From NCBI RefSeq assembly GCF_007859955.1, contig NZ_SJPR01000001.1:327806-391805 (forward strand): 64,000 nucleotides of DNA. The letters run 5' to 3'. Below are positions 1 to 8,669 of the stretch, piece by piece. The stretch is from Botrimarina colliarenosi. Lineage in GTDB: Bacteria > Planctomycetota > Planctomycetia > Pirellulales > Lacipirellulaceae. The stretch's first letter is position 1; each line of letters begins with the position of its first letter. Position numbers and translations under genes: made by a program. The notes beneath the pieces were generated by a model, which saw only the letters and a program-made list of their open reading frames with translations, was not told the origin of the DNA and did not search any database.

Positions 1-939
1 GACCGCACCCGCGCGCAACAGCTCGACGTGCCGATGCAGAACGTCTTTGAGACGCTGCAGGTCTTCTTGGGGTCGCTTTACGTCAACGACTTCAACTATT
101 TGGGACGAACCTACCGCGTCACCGCCCAGGCCGACGCCCAGTACCGTGACGAGGTAGACGACGTTCTTCGCCTCCGGACTCGCAGCGCCTCGGGCGCCGT
201 CGTGCCGCTGGGGACGATCCTCCAGATGAAAGAGCGTGTCGGGCCCGACCGCGTGGTGCGATACAAACTCTACCCCTCCGCCGACGTCCAAGGGGTGACA
301 TTCCCCGGCACGAGCACCGGCCAATCGATCGCGTCGCTCGAGCGTCTTGCCGAAACGACGTTGCCGCAGGGGTTTAGCTACGAGTGGACCGATCTGGCCA
401 AACAAGAAAAGGTCGAAGGCTCGACGGCGTTGCTAATCTTCCCGCTCTGCGTGGTGTTCGTCTTCTTAACGCTCGCCGCCCAGTACGAGAGCTGGTTGCT
501 CCCGCTGGCGATCGTGTTGATTGTCCCGCTCTGTTTGCTGTTTGCGATCGGCGGCGTCTGGTTCCGCGGCATGGACAACAACATCCTGACGCAGATCGGC
601 TTCATCGTGCTGATCGCCCTGGCGTGTAAGAACGCGATTCTCATCGTCGAGTTCGCCAAGACGCTCGAGGACCAGGGAAAGAACCGCTTTGAAGCGGCCG
701 TCGAGGCGTGTAGGCTCCGTCTGCGGGCGATCTTGATGACGGCGTTCTCGTTCGTGCTCGGCGTGATACCCCTGCTGATCGCCACAGGCGCTGGCTCGGA
801 GATGCGTCGCGCGCTTGGGACCGCCGTCTTCAGCGGCATGCTCGGCGTCACCCTGCTCGGTCTGTTCCTAACGCCCGTGTTCTACGTCCTATTGCGAGGC
901 CTTGTGGTTCGACGCAAATCCGAGCCGCAATCGCCCTGA
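1..939 (+). CDS. RND (HAE1/AcrB-type) efflux transporter, C-terminal part
   Basis: This is the C-terminal ~312 residues of an inner-membrane RND drug/solute exporter that works with a periplasmic adaptor and an outer-membrane channel. The frame is open from base 1, so the start lies outside the window. The fragment begins in the second periplasmic (porter/docking) region and then shows the last membrane bundle: LLIFPLCVVFVFLTLAAQYE, a following LPLAIVLIVPLCLLFAIGG helix, the CKNAILIVEFAK helix, and an RLRAILMTAFSFVLGVIPL helix, all diagnostic of AcrB-like pumps. It ends with a short basic tail after the last helix. Substrate cannot be told from this part. The next gene is convergent, 36 bases away. 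Confidence 0.92.
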   Translation, partial: DRTRAQQLDVPMQNVFETLQVFLGSLYVNDFNYLGRTYRVTAQADAQYRDEVDDVLRLRTRSASGAVVPLGTILQMKERVGPDRVVRYKLYPSADVQGVTFPGTSTGQSIASLERLAETTLPQGFSYEWTDLAKQEKVEGSTALLIFPLCVVFVFLTLAAQYESWLLPLAIVLIVPLCLLFAIGGVWFRGMDNNILTQIGFIVLIALACKNAILIVEFAKTLEDQGKNRFEAAVEACRLRLRAILMTAFSFVLGVIPLLIATGAGSEMRRALGTAVFSGMLGVTLLGLFLTPVFYVLLRGLVVRRKSEPQSP

Positions 940-975
940 TCACCAGCGGCTAAGAGGGATCACCCTCTGCGCTGA

Positions 976-2718
976 TTAAACGCGTGGCGCGGGGTCTTCG
1001 TGGGCGGCGCCGTTCTTCGCGGGGGGGGCAGTCACGGGGGATTCCTTCGACTTCTCGCCCTCTTTATCACCCCCCATGAACTTGGCGAGGCTCTCGGGGA
1101 CCTCGATCCCGCCGACATCGCGGAGCACCTGCATCATCGGCGGCAGCGTGCCGGTCATGCCCTGCAGGAAGTCGGCCGTGTTGGAGCGGCCGTCTTTGCC
1201 GGAGCCGTTCTCCCAGACGACGATCTTGTCGAACTTGATGTTGCTGATCGCCTTGGCGGAGGTCTCGGCGAGCGTGTCGAGGTGCTCGAGCATCATCAGC
1301 TGGAACGCCTCGCGGGCGCCGCCGCACGCCTCGACGATCTGTTTGAGGCCTTCGCCCTTCTTGGCGAGGATCTCGTACTGGCCGCGGGCCTCGGCCTCGA
1401 GCTTGGCGTAGACGGCCGCCGCGTTCGCGTTGGCCTCCAGCGTGATCCGCTCCGCCTCGGCCTCGGCCTGGACGATGAGGCGGGCCTTTTCGGCCTTGGC
1501 GACCGCCTCGTACTCGGCGCGTTTCTCGGCCTCGACCCGCTCGGCGTCGGCGATCGCCGCCTTGGCCATGGCGCGGTTCTGGGTCTCGATGACGGCGGCC
1601 TCCGCCTCACGTTTGCGCGACTCGCCCCGCTCGTACGCCTCGGCCCGTTGCACCAAGAGCTCGGCCTGCGAACTGGCGATCTTCGCTTCGGCCAGGTTCT
1701 CGCCATCGACGGCGGCGGCGTTGGCGCTCGCCATTGCAATCCGCTTCTCCCGCTCGGCTTCCTTGACCTGTACCTCGCGCTGGAACTCGGCGGTCTGTTC
1801 GCCAACGGTCTGCTCCTTGAGCATCTGGGCGACCTGGATCGCCCGGTCGCGCTCGGCCGCTTTCTCACCAACCGTCTGCTCTTTCAGTAGCTCGGCGAGC
1901 CGGACCGCTTGCTCGCGCTCGGCCTCCCGGGTGCCGATCTCGCGCAGCTTGGTGGCGTCGGCGACCTTGACGGCCTTTTCCCGCTCGGCGTCGGCGACGC
2001 GGATCTCGCCCTTACGGAGCTCGTCGGCGACGTCACCGCGGGCCTGCTGGATCGCCTCGCTGGCGGCCTTCTGGCCGATCGCGTCGATGTAGCCCGACTC
2101 GTCGGTGACGTCGGTGATGTTGACGTTGATCAGCACGAGGCCGATCTTCTTTAGCTCGGGCTCGACCGAGTTCTGGATGTGCTGCAAGAAGGCGTCGCGG
2201 TCGCGGTTGATGTCCTCGATCCGCATCGAGGCGATCACCTGCCGCAGCTGGCCGAAGATGATCTCTTCCGCCTGCTTGCGGATCTCGTTGGTGCCGAGGT
2301 CCAAGAGGCGGATCGAGGCGTTGGTCATCACTTCCGGCTGGGTGCCGATGGCGACCGTGAAGACGCTCGGCACGTTGACGCGGATGTTCTCGATCGACAG
2401 CGCGCCGCGGAGCGGGATCTCGATCTGGATCGGCTCGAGGCTCAGGTAGCGGAAGCCCTGCACGAAGGGGATGACGTAGGTGGCGCCGCCGTGGATCGTC
2501 TTCGCCGTCTGCCCGCCGCCGACGAACATGCCGTACTTGACGAGGACTTGGTTGCTGCTGCAGCGTTTCACGAGCGACTTGATCGCCGCGTAGAGAGCGC
2601 TGAGGATCAGCACCAAAGCGATCGCAATACCGATGAGCCACATGAATGGCTCAACGTTATCGGGAACGCCTGCAGCGAGAAGGGATTGGCTCGACAACGG
2701 ATAGAAGGCGTCGTTCAT
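976..2718 (-). CDS. Flotillin-like SPFH/band 7 scaffold protein
   Basis: A 580-residue flotillin-type membrane scaffold, expected to oligomerise at the cytoplasmic membrane in microdomains. A single N-terminal transmembrane helix (about residues 28-47, LIGIAIALVLILSALYAAIK) is followed by an SPFH domain (about 50-220). A long Ala/Glu/Arg-rich coiled coil (about 220-470) contains repeated EAERE, VGEKAAERD and VGEQTAEFQ-like segments, and a more variable C-terminus ends in Lys/Glu/Pro-rich sequence. Length and order match the YuaG/FloT branch. It lies 61 bases downstream of an NfeD-like gene on the same strand, the classic flotillin partner, so the two probably form an operon. The ATG start directly precedes MNDAFYPLSSQ. 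Confidence 0.9.
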   Translation of the reverse strand: MNDAFYPLSSQSLLAAGVPDNVEPFMWLIGIAIALVLILSALYAAIKSLVKRCSSNQVLVKYGMFVGGGQTAKTIHGGATYVIPFVQGFRYLSLEPIQIEIPLRGALSIENIRVNVPSVFTVAIGTQPEVMTNASIRLLDLGTNEIRKQAEEIIFGQLRQVIASMRIEDINRDRDAFLQHIQNSVEPELKKIGLVLINVNITDVTDESGYIDAIGQKAASEAIQQARGDVADELRKGEIRVADAEREKAVKVADATKLREIGTREAEREQAVRLAELLKEQTVGEKAAERDRAIQVAQMLKEQTVGEQTAEFQREVQVKEAEREKRIAMASANAAAVDGENLAEAKIASSQAELLVQRAEAYERGESRKREAEAAVIETQNRAMAKAAIADAERVEAEKRAEYEAVAKAEKARLIVQAEAEAERITLEANANAAAVYAKLEAEARGQYEILAKKGEGLKQIVEACGGAREAFQLMMLEHLDTLAETSAKAISNIKFDKIVVWENGSGKDGRSNTADFLQGMTGTLPPMMQVLRDVGGIEVPESLAKFMGGDKEGEKSKESPVTAPPAKNGAAHEDPAPRV

Positions 2719-2779
2719 AGCGGCTTTCCTGGTGGAGGAGTTTCGGCGTTCGTGATTAGCCGGTTCTTGCTGTCGGAAG

Positions 2780-3364
2780 CTAAACGTCGAGGCGTGGTAG
2801 GGGCATGACTTTGACGGTGTCGCTCGAGACGACCTCCATCACCAAGACCTTTGAACCGGTGGCGAGCGGATGGCCAGCGTCGGTCAACGCTTGGTACTCG
2901 ACGGTGCGGCCTTGCAGCGTGAGGTGAACCTTTCCCGCTTGGCGGCTCGATTCGGCGATGGGGACATACACCTCGGCGGTCTCGCCGATCGCGTTGTAAA
3001 CATCCTCATTGCCGGAAGTCTCTAGCCGGAAGATTTGCTTGAAGGTCCAATAGACGGCGTACATCGCCCCGTAGCCGGCGAGCGCCGCGACCGCGAGCGA
3101 AACGCCCTTGGGGGCGCCGGTAGAATTGATCGCGCCGCCGACAAGTCCGAAGAACGTCGCCGCCGCGGCGAGGGTCCGCAGCGAGATCATCTCGAGGAAC
3201 CAGAAGCCGGCCGAGTCGGTGTCGCCGCCATCGATTCCTGCGTCGGCGCCCGAGGCGTCGTCGAAACCGCCGTCATCGCCGCCCAGCACGAGCATGGCGA
3301 GTTGCACCAGCAGCACGGCGCCCCCGCCGACCGCGGCGTAGAGGAAGAGGGCTTGGAGATCCAT
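2780..3364 (-). CDS. NfeD-like membrane protein, flotillin partner
   Basis: A 194-residue protein with three hydrophobic segments: LFLYAAVGGGAVLLVQLAML near the start, one around LRTLAAAATFFGLVGG, and VSLAVAALAGYGAMYAVY. A C-terminal beta-rich domain (about 130-190: VHLTLQGRTVEYQAL, ATGSKVLVMEVVSSDTVKV) resembles the OB-fold of NfeD/YuaF proteins. These are co-encoded with flotillins and are thought to help assemble them. An open frame extends upstream to 3541, but that part is Arg/Pro-rich. The ATG at 3364 directly precedes the first membrane helix and is preferred. An Asp/Gly-rich linker (GGDDGGFDDASGADAG) separates the first two helices. The family assignment rests on topology plus the flotillin next door. 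Confidence 0.8.
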   Translation of the reverse strand: MDLQALFLYAAVGGGAVLLVQLAMLVLGGDDGGFDDASGADAGIDGGDTDSAGFWFLEMISLRTLAAAATFFGLVGGAINSTGAPKGVSLAVAALAGYGAMYAVYWTFKQIFRLETSGNEDVYNAIGETAEVYVPIAESSRQAGKVHLTLQGRTVEYQALTDAGHPLATGSKVLVMEVVSSDTVKVMPLPRLDV

Positions 3365-3657
3365 CGAACGGCCTCGTCGGGGAGACAGCGGACCCGCAGA
3401 GCGGGGGCGTCCGGCACTGCCGGAGACCCGCGTGGGGCGGGGTTCGGCAGTGTTTCGCTGGCGGGCCAGCGATCTTGCCAGCAAACCCTCGCGATACGGC
3501 GCCCTCGCGCGGATTGTCCGTCTTCTCGGCTCGGGAGTCAAAGAAACGCCGCGAGTCGCCGAAACTTAGCTCGCCGGAGCCCCCGGCGGCTCCCGCCGCC
3601 GCGTTTGGGCCGTTACGCTCGGCCTTTCAAATCCCGCGTGACCCTTACAGAGCGACC

Positions 3658-4293
3658 ATGGCGAAGCGCCGTCCCCACAATCCGAACCACAACCGCCGGC
3701 CCGGGCAGAAAAATCGACCCCAGGGCGGCCGCGGCGGCGGTCCGACGGGGGGCGGGAAAGGGGGGGGCGGTTCGGCCCTGGGGGTTCGCCAACTCGCCGG
3801 CGGGAGCGGTTGGGCGCTGGTGGCCCCGCCTTGCGCCGCCGAGCGGGCCGAGGACCTTGAAGAGGTTCACGCCATGATCGAGGCGGGCGAGCTGGAGATC
3901 GCCACCGACGAGCTCCGCTACCTGCTTTCCGGGTGCCCCGAACTGCTCGCGGCGCACGTTCTGCTGGGGCAGCTCGCCCTCGACGCCGACGAGACGCGGC
4001 CCGCCGACATCGAATTGGCGCGAGGCCATTTTGGTTTTGCGTTCGCCCTCGGCGAGAAGGCGCTCAACGCCAAGAACTGCCCCGGCCCCCTGCCGGGCGC
4101 GGACCCGGCGAACGCCCCTTGGCACGAAGCGGCACGCGGCTTGGCATGGTGCCTCGAAAAGCAGAGTCAACCCATCATGGCGGACCAGATCGCCACGATG
4201 GTGCGCCGCTTTGATCCGACCGATCCTGCTGAAGTCGGGGCGATGCTCGACGACCTGCGCGCCGGGGGGCTGCCGATTATTGAATTGGGGTGA
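3658..4293 (+). CDS. Hypothetical protein with basic N-terminus and helical repeat-like region
   Basis: A 211-residue protein of unknown function. The first ~45 residues are basic, Gly/Asn/Arg-rich and probably disordered (AKRRPHNPNHNRRPGQKNR), which could bind nucleic acid. The rest is helical and resembles tetratricopeptide-type repeats: AHVLLGQLALDADETRPADI, ELARGHFGFAFALGEKAL, HEAARGLAWCLEKQSQP. The start at 3658 (ATGGCGAAGCGC) is chosen over an in-frame ATG at 3475 because the intervening residues are low-complexity Arg/Pro/Ala typical of noncoding high-GC DNA. It is divergent from the NfeD-like gene. No catalytic motif was seen. Confidence 0.7.
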   Translation: MAKRRPHNPNHNRRPGQKNRPQGGRGGGPTGGGKGGGGSALGVRQLAGGSGWALVAPPCAAERAEDLEEVHAMIEAGELEIATDELRYLLSGCPELLAAHVLLGQLALDADETRPADIELARGHFGFAFALGEKALNAKNCPGPLPGADPANAPWHEAARGLAWCLEKQSQPIMADQIATMVRRFDPTDPAEVGAMLDDLRAGGLPIIELG

Positions 4294-4325
4294 GGTGCGT
4301 TAGGAGAGTGGGAAGGCGCTGCACT

Positions 4326-4345
4326 CCCCGGGCTTGCGCCCGGGG
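4326..4345. repeat. REP-like hairpin (8-bp stem, TTGC loop)
   Basis: CCCCGGGC-TTGC-GCCCGGGG is a perfect 8-4-8 hairpin followed by GGCTCAGG-like sequence and then GTCTTTT. It lies between two convergent genes and could end transcription. Its TTGC loop and GGCTCAG flank recur in other intergenic hairpins of the window (7122-7146 and 55632-55703), which points to a dispersed REP-like family. Confidence 0.7.
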
Positions 4346-4394
4346 CTCAGGTCTTTTCTCTTGTCTGCCGTTTCTTTGCTACTTGTTCCTTTCA

Positions 4395-5801
4395 CTACGG
4401 TAGGTCGATTGGGCCCAACTCCCATGAAACCGGTAGGGTGAAGACGCCCGTCGGCGTTTCGTAGACCCAGGTGAGGTCCTTGGGGTCAATCGCGTTCTCT
4501 TTCTCACCGGCGTCAGCGGGCTCACCGGCGTCAGCGGGCTTACCGGCGTCCGCGGCCTCGTTGACCTCGAAGTCGAGTAGGTCTCCCCCCGCGAGATCGA
4601 ATAGGTAGGCGACGCCGATTTCGCCCTCGGTCTGCATGGTGGTCTCGAAGCCGGCGTGCTCGATCCGCTCGCCCGCGGCGTCGACCAAGTAGGACTTGTT
4701 TTGGAACACCCACCCGCGGTGCGAGGCGAGCGAGTCCCCCGCCTCGGCCAGGCGGAGCCGCATGTGCAATTCCCAGATCGCGTTGACCTTCCGGAAGCGA
4801 CTAACCGTGACGGTCGCGTCGCCAAAGGTCTGCACGATCGGCAGCTTGGCGGCGCCGATCTGCTCGACGCGGAACTCGTGCGTCGCCGCGGGGATCATCG
4901 CCGTCATCTGCCCGGCAATCTTTTCGATCCGCTCGACCTGGCGGTCGGGGAGCGCCAGGGACAGCGTCAACGTCGTCGCCTGTTCGCCGGGACTCGCCTC
5001 AAGGTCAATCGACTGCTCCGGTGTCCGGGGGACCAGCGTCTGGCCCTTCGATCCGGTGACCGTCAGGGCGCTCATTGGCTGGGAGAGGGCGATCGGCCGC
5101 AGGCGGGGCTCCCAAGCCGCTTCGATGGCGATGTCGAGGCGCGAGGCGCCCTCGTCTCGCAGCCCACGTGTCGCCGAGAGGCTGACCGCCTCGAACCGGA
5201 ACGGCCCGGCGTACGCGCCTGCTCCGGAGCGGCGTCCCGCCGACGCCTCGCGATCGACCAAGGCGATCTCACCCTCGTCGCCGTAGGGATAGATGGCGAG
5301 CTTCGCTTCGTCGAGCAATTTGTCGACCGCCGACCAGAACGGTTCGTCCTTAAGCGTCAGCGTGACGGGCCGCTTCACCGCGTCGCCGCCAAAGGCCTCG
5401 CGGTTGTCACGGAACTTGGCCCCGGTCTGGCGTGAGAACTCGGCCAGCACCTCGGCGAGCGGCGCCTGGGCGACCTGGATCGTCACTCTCGAGGCCGCCG
5501 TGGCGCGCTGGGCGAGGCCCCGCTCGATGCGCAGCCGCACCCGCTGGAGCGCCGCTTGGACCTCGGGCGGGATTGAGTCGTTCGCGGCCGGAAGCAGCTC
5601 GAGCACGCGCTCGGCGTCGCCAGGCGCGTCGCCAACCAATTCCACCAAGGCCCCTTCGGCCGCTTGGCGGTCTGCGAGGCGGGGTGAGCCAAGTTCTTCG
5701 AGCTGGATCAACACCTCCTCTTCCAAATCGCCGGCGCCGGCGTCGGCGGCGAAAAGGCACGTCGTGGCGGCGAGAGCCAGTCGGATCGATAATCGGGGCA
5801 T
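4395..5801 (-). CDS. Secreted protein of unknown function with secretin-N/STN-like segment
   Basis: A 468-residue exported protein. A signal peptide (MPRLSIRLALAATTCLFAADAGAG) fixes the start at 5801 rather than the longer in-frame ATG at 5939. Residues ~30-80 are Leu/Glu/Arg-rich helices. Residues ~85-165 (VTIQVAQAPLAEVLAEFSRQ, then KFRDN and PVTLTLKDEPFWSAVDKLL) resemble the STN/secretin short domain found in secretin and TonB-dependent proteins. The remainder is beta-rich, and a hexapeptide repeat (ADAGEP/ADAGKP) lies near the C-terminus. It is probably periplasmic. No enzyme motif was seen and no function is assigned. It is convergent with the upstream hypothetical and divergent from the DUF1570-like gene. 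Confidence 0.7.
   Translation of the reverse strand: MPRLSIRLALAATTCLFAADAGAGDLEEEVLIQLEELGSPRLADRQAAEGALVELVGDAPGDAERVLELLPAANDSIPPEVQAALQRVRLRIERGLAQRATAASRVTIQVAQAPLAEVLAEFSRQTGAKFRDNREAFGGDAVKRPVTLTLKDEPFWSAVDKLLDEAKLAIYPYGDEGEIALVDREASAGRRSGAGAYAGPFRFEAVSLSATRGLRDEGASRLDIAIEAAWEPRLRPIALSQPMSALTVTGSKGQTLVPRTPEQSIDLEASPGEQATTLTLSLALPDRQVERIEKIAGQMTAMIPAATHEFRVEQIGAAKLPIVQTFGDATVTVSRFRKVNAIWELHMRLRLAEAGDSLASHRGWVFQNKSYLVDAAGERIEHAGFETTMQTEGEIGVAYLFDLAGGDLLDFEVNEAADAGKPADAGEPADAGEKENAIDPKDLTWVYETPTGVFTLPVSWELGPIDLP
4504..4557. repeat. Three tandem 18-bp units inside a coding region
   Basis: The unit TCACCGGCGTCAGCGGGC occurs twice exactly and a third time with small changes. It encodes the hexapeptide repeat ADAGEP/ADAGKP in the secreted protein on the minus strand. 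The length is a multiple of three, so copy-number change would keep the frame. Confidence 0.85.
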
Positions 5802-5972
5802 GCGCGACGACTCCAGCAGGGTGATGACGGCTACGACGATTCTAAGCACGAAACGTCCGCCCGGTCTCGGCCGGCGACGCCCAACAGCGGATTGGAGCGG
5901 CATAGGCTTGCTGATAGGGGCCTCGCTGGGTGGCCCCAACCGCCGCTCATCTCCGCCTCGTTGTTCGGCCGC

Positions 5973-7043
5973 ATGTCCTGGGTGCGTCTCCTACTGCTGC
6001 TGGCTGCTCTGGGCGCCGGGCCCGCCGGGGCGGCGGACTTTATGTTCGAGGCGGTTGTCGGCGGCACGCTGCTGGAAGGCCGCCCGCTCGCCTGGACTGA
6101 CGCCACGATGACGCTGCTGTCCCGCGACGGCCAGCTGCACGAGTTTCCTCCCAGTCAGGCGAAGTCGGCCCGCCGCACGGCGCCGCACTTCCGTGGCTAC
6201 GCCGTCGAGGAGATGCGGCAGCGGCTCTACAAAGAGTTTGGGAGCCGCTTCGACTACGCCTCGACCGGGCACTACCTGGTCGCCCACCCGCGGGGCGAGC
6301 GAGGGGTTTGGGCCGATCGGTTCGAGGCCCTGTATCGCTCCTTCGTGCGTTACTTCCGCGTCCGCAATTTTTCGCTGGAAGACCCCCCCTACCCTCTCGT
6401 GGCGGTGGTCTTCGGGAACCGGTCGGAGTACGAGCGGTATGTCTCGGGCTCGTCGTCGGGGGCGCCGACCGGCGCGCTGGGGCATTACGAGCCGCGGACT
6501 AACCGGGTCTACCTCTACGACCAGAGCACCGCGGGGGGCGACGACCGCTGGGACGAGACGGCCGCCACCGTCGTACACGAGGCGACCCACCAGACCGCTT
6601 ATAACGTCGGCGTTCACACCCGCTTCGCCGCCGGTCCGCGCTGGGTCAGCGAAGGGCTCGCGACGATGTTCGAGGCGCGAGGCATCCACGACGCGCAGAG
6701 CTACGACCGTGGCGACAGCCGCGTCAACCGCGGCCGGTTGCTTGATTTCCAGAGCGACGTGCTGCCGAGCCAGCCGCTCGGCTCGATCGAGACGTTTATC
6801 GCCTCCGACCAGTCGTTCCAGCGCCTGCCGATCCTGGCGTACGCCGAGGCGTGGGCCCTGACGTTCTTCCTCAGCGAGACCCGCCCGCTAGAGTACGCCG
6901 AGTACCTGACCGTCACCGCGGGCCGCCCGCTGTTCTCGGAGTACCCGGCGGCGGAGCGCGTGGCCGATTTCCGCCGCGTGTTTGGCAGCGACCTGAAGCT
7001 GCTCGACGCCCACTTCCTCAGCTTCGTGAAGGGGCTGCGGTAG
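5973..7043 (+). CDS. DUF1570-like secreted metallopeptidase candidate
   Basis: A 356-residue protein with an N-terminal signal peptide (MSWVRLLLLLAALGAGPAGA). The core carries an HEXXH zinc-peptidase signature (VVHEATHQTAYN, His202-Glu203-His206) followed about 28 residues later by WVSEGLATMFE, whose Glu could be the third zinc ligand as in gluzincins. This arrangement and length fit the DUF1570 family, common in planctomycetes and otherwise uncharacterised. The start at 5973 is chosen because it begins the signal peptide; upstream in-frame sequence from 5892 is low-complexity. The substrate is unknown. It probably acts in the periplasm or outside the cell. Confidence 0.82.
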   Translation: MSWVRLLLLLAALGAGPAGAADFMFEAVVGGTLLEGRPLAWTDATMTLLSRDGQLHEFPPSQAKSARRTAPHFRGYAVEEMRQRLYKEFGSRFDYASTGHYLVAHPRGERGVWADRFEALYRSFVRYFRVRNFSLEDPPYPLVAVVFGNRSEYERYVSGSSSGAPTGALGHYEPRTNRVYLYDQSTAGGDDRWDETAATVVHEATHQTAYNVGVHTRFAAGPRWVSEGLATMFEARGIHDAQSYDRGDSRVNRGRLLDFQSDVLPSQPLGSIETFIASDQSFQRLPILAYAEAWALTFFLSETRPLEYAEYLTVTAGRPLFSEYPAAERVADFRRVFGSDLKLLDAHFLSFVKGLR

Positions 7044-7390
7044 CGATCTCCCCGACGTGCGTCGGGAACGCGCGTCGGAGCCGGGGGCGCGAGCCCCCGG
7101 AGGAACGACCACGCCGCTTCACTCCGAGGGCTCGCGCCCCCGGCTCAGAGCTTTCGTGCTGGCGAGGGAGCCCCCTTCGCAGTGGGTTCGCGTCGTTCGG
7201 TATGTGGCGGTCGTCTGTATCGCAGCGCGCAGTCGGGGGGGCGCCAGCAACGAAAGCGATGATTGCAATCGCTTCGACTTGGCCGTCTGGGAAGACCTCG
7301 CCGATAGCTAGCGTCAGGCAAGGCACGGATCCTTTGCCGGTCGGTGGCGGCCGACCCCCTCACCGCGAGGCCCTGATAGGAGATCGAGCG
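7044..7390. other. Intergenic region with a long inverted repeat
   Basis: This 347-base gap holds the inverted repeat at 7078-7146 just after the metallopeptidase gene, where it may act as terminator. The rest (7147-7390) shows no convincing gene. A promoter for the gene at 7391 must lie here but no clear consensus was found. Confidence 0.5.
7078..7146. repeat. 25-bp inverted repeat built from two REP-like hairpins
   Basis: Arms at 7078-7102 and 7122-7146 are reverse complements with one mismatch. Each arm is itself a hairpin: 7081-7100 is CCGGGGGC-GCGA-GCCCCCGG. The right arm ends in CCGGCTCAG, the same flank as the hairpins at 4326 and 55632. Confidence 0.85.
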
Positions 7391-8494
7391 ATGGCCGCGA
7401 ACCTTAATTTCGATGAGACAAACCCGCGTCCCCCGGCCTCCGGCGTCGGCGTGTGGGTTCCTCTGCTGGTGGCGATTGTCGCCCCGCTGCTGTTGATGCA
7501 GATCGCCGTGGTGCGTCCCACAACGGTCCAGCTCGACCGAATGCGGGGCCAAGTCGCCCGGCTCGAGGCGACGCTCCAGGAGCTGACGGCGAAGGCGCCC
7601 AAAGCCCAACAGGCGTCCGGTCTACTGGCCGAACTGGGCCAGCAGGAGACGCTGTTGTCGGCTGCCGAGACGACGCTCGAGCGGTTCGCCCGGCTCGAAC
7701 GGAAGCTCTCTCGCGGTCTGGCTGAGGCCGAGCACGTCGCCGCGAAGCTCGATCGGCTCGACGCCGTTGTCGACAACGTCCGGCGCCAATCGGACCAGCT
7801 CGCCGACGCAGAAGCCGCCCTGCTGTCGGTCGCCGCGGTGCCGGGAGAGTTGCATAACGCGATCGATCGGGCCGGCCGTCTCGCCCCCGCCGTGGCGGAC
7901 GTCGAGCGTCTCGCCGCGCGGCTCGGGGAGGCACGCGACCTTACCGACGCCTCGCTCGAACGGGTCGAGGGCCTCGTGGCGGTGCAACAATCGCTCGCCA
8001 TCGAGTCCGACCGAATCGCCTCGGCGAACAAGACGCTCGACGGTCTGATGCGACTCGAATCGCGGCTCAACGCCCCGCTGATGGCGGTCGATGCATCGCA
8101 CCAACGGCTCAGCGAGCTGGTGGGTCTCAAAAACGCGATCCTCGACCAAACCGACAACCTGCCGGCCGCCTTTGATACGTTCGAACTGATCGTTGGCCTG
8201 CAGGCCGACTTCCAGAAGGCCCGATCGGTGTTCTTGACCGCCCAGCGGCTGATGGCCGACCTGGTGCTGCTGGAGCCGGCGATCACCCGGATCGCGGCGA
8301 TGGTCGAACCGGTGATCGACCGCACGACGGTCCACAGCCTGGCGGGCGCCGAGCTGCGGCTGGTGCTCCGCGAGCTGAGCGACCGCCGGGCCGACGCCCT
8401 GGCGAAAATCGAAGCCGAGAACGTTGACGCCGATCATACCCAACCCGAATCGACCGAGAGCGTGGCCGCCCTCTCCGACGGCTCGGTCAAGTAG
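7391..8494 (+). CDS. Membrane-anchored coiled-coil protein of unknown function
   Basis: A 367-residue protein with one N-terminal membrane helix (about residues 17-38, VGVWVPLLVAIVAPLLLMQI) followed by an almost uninterrupted helical, Leu/Glu/Ala/Arg-rich region. This region is strongly predicted to be coiled coil (RMRGQVARLEATLQELTAK, ETTLERFARLERKLSRGLAE, and similar). The short N-terminal cytoplasmic tail and long extracytoplasmic or cytoplasmic coil suggest a structural or tethering role. No enzymatic motif is present. The start at 7391 (ATGGCCGCGAAC) follows GATCGAGCG and removes a low-complexity extension that is open from 6851. The next gene starts 175 bases downstream. Confidence 0.7.
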   Translation: MAANLNFDETNPRPPASGVGVWVPLLVAIVAPLLLMQIAVVRPTTVQLDRMRGQVARLEATLQELTAKAPKAQQASGLLAELGQQETLLSAAETTLERFARLERKLSRGLAEAEHVAAKLDRLDAVVDNVRRQSDQLADAEAALLSVAAVPGELHNAIDRAGRLAPAVADVERLAARLGEARDLTDASLERVEGLVAVQQSLAIESDRIASANKTLDGLMRLESRLNAPLMAVDASHQRLSELVGLKNAILDQTDNLPAAFDTFELIVGLQADFQKARSVFLTAQRLMADLVLLEPAITRIAAMVEPVIDRTTVHSLAGAELRLVLRELSDRRADALAKIEAENVDADHTQPESTESVAALSDGSVK

Positions 8495-8669
8495 CGAAAC
8501 TCTCCCCGCGGGCCGTGGCGTCGCCGATCGGGGCGACGGCGCGGCCGTGTTTTTTATGGCTCGGGACGCGCCCCGTGCTGGCGCCGGCCGGTATCGCGAC
8601 GACTCCCCCGGTTTGCTAGGTAATCCCCCTGAAGGGACCTACCGCGCGAACCAGGGTGATCGTCAACGG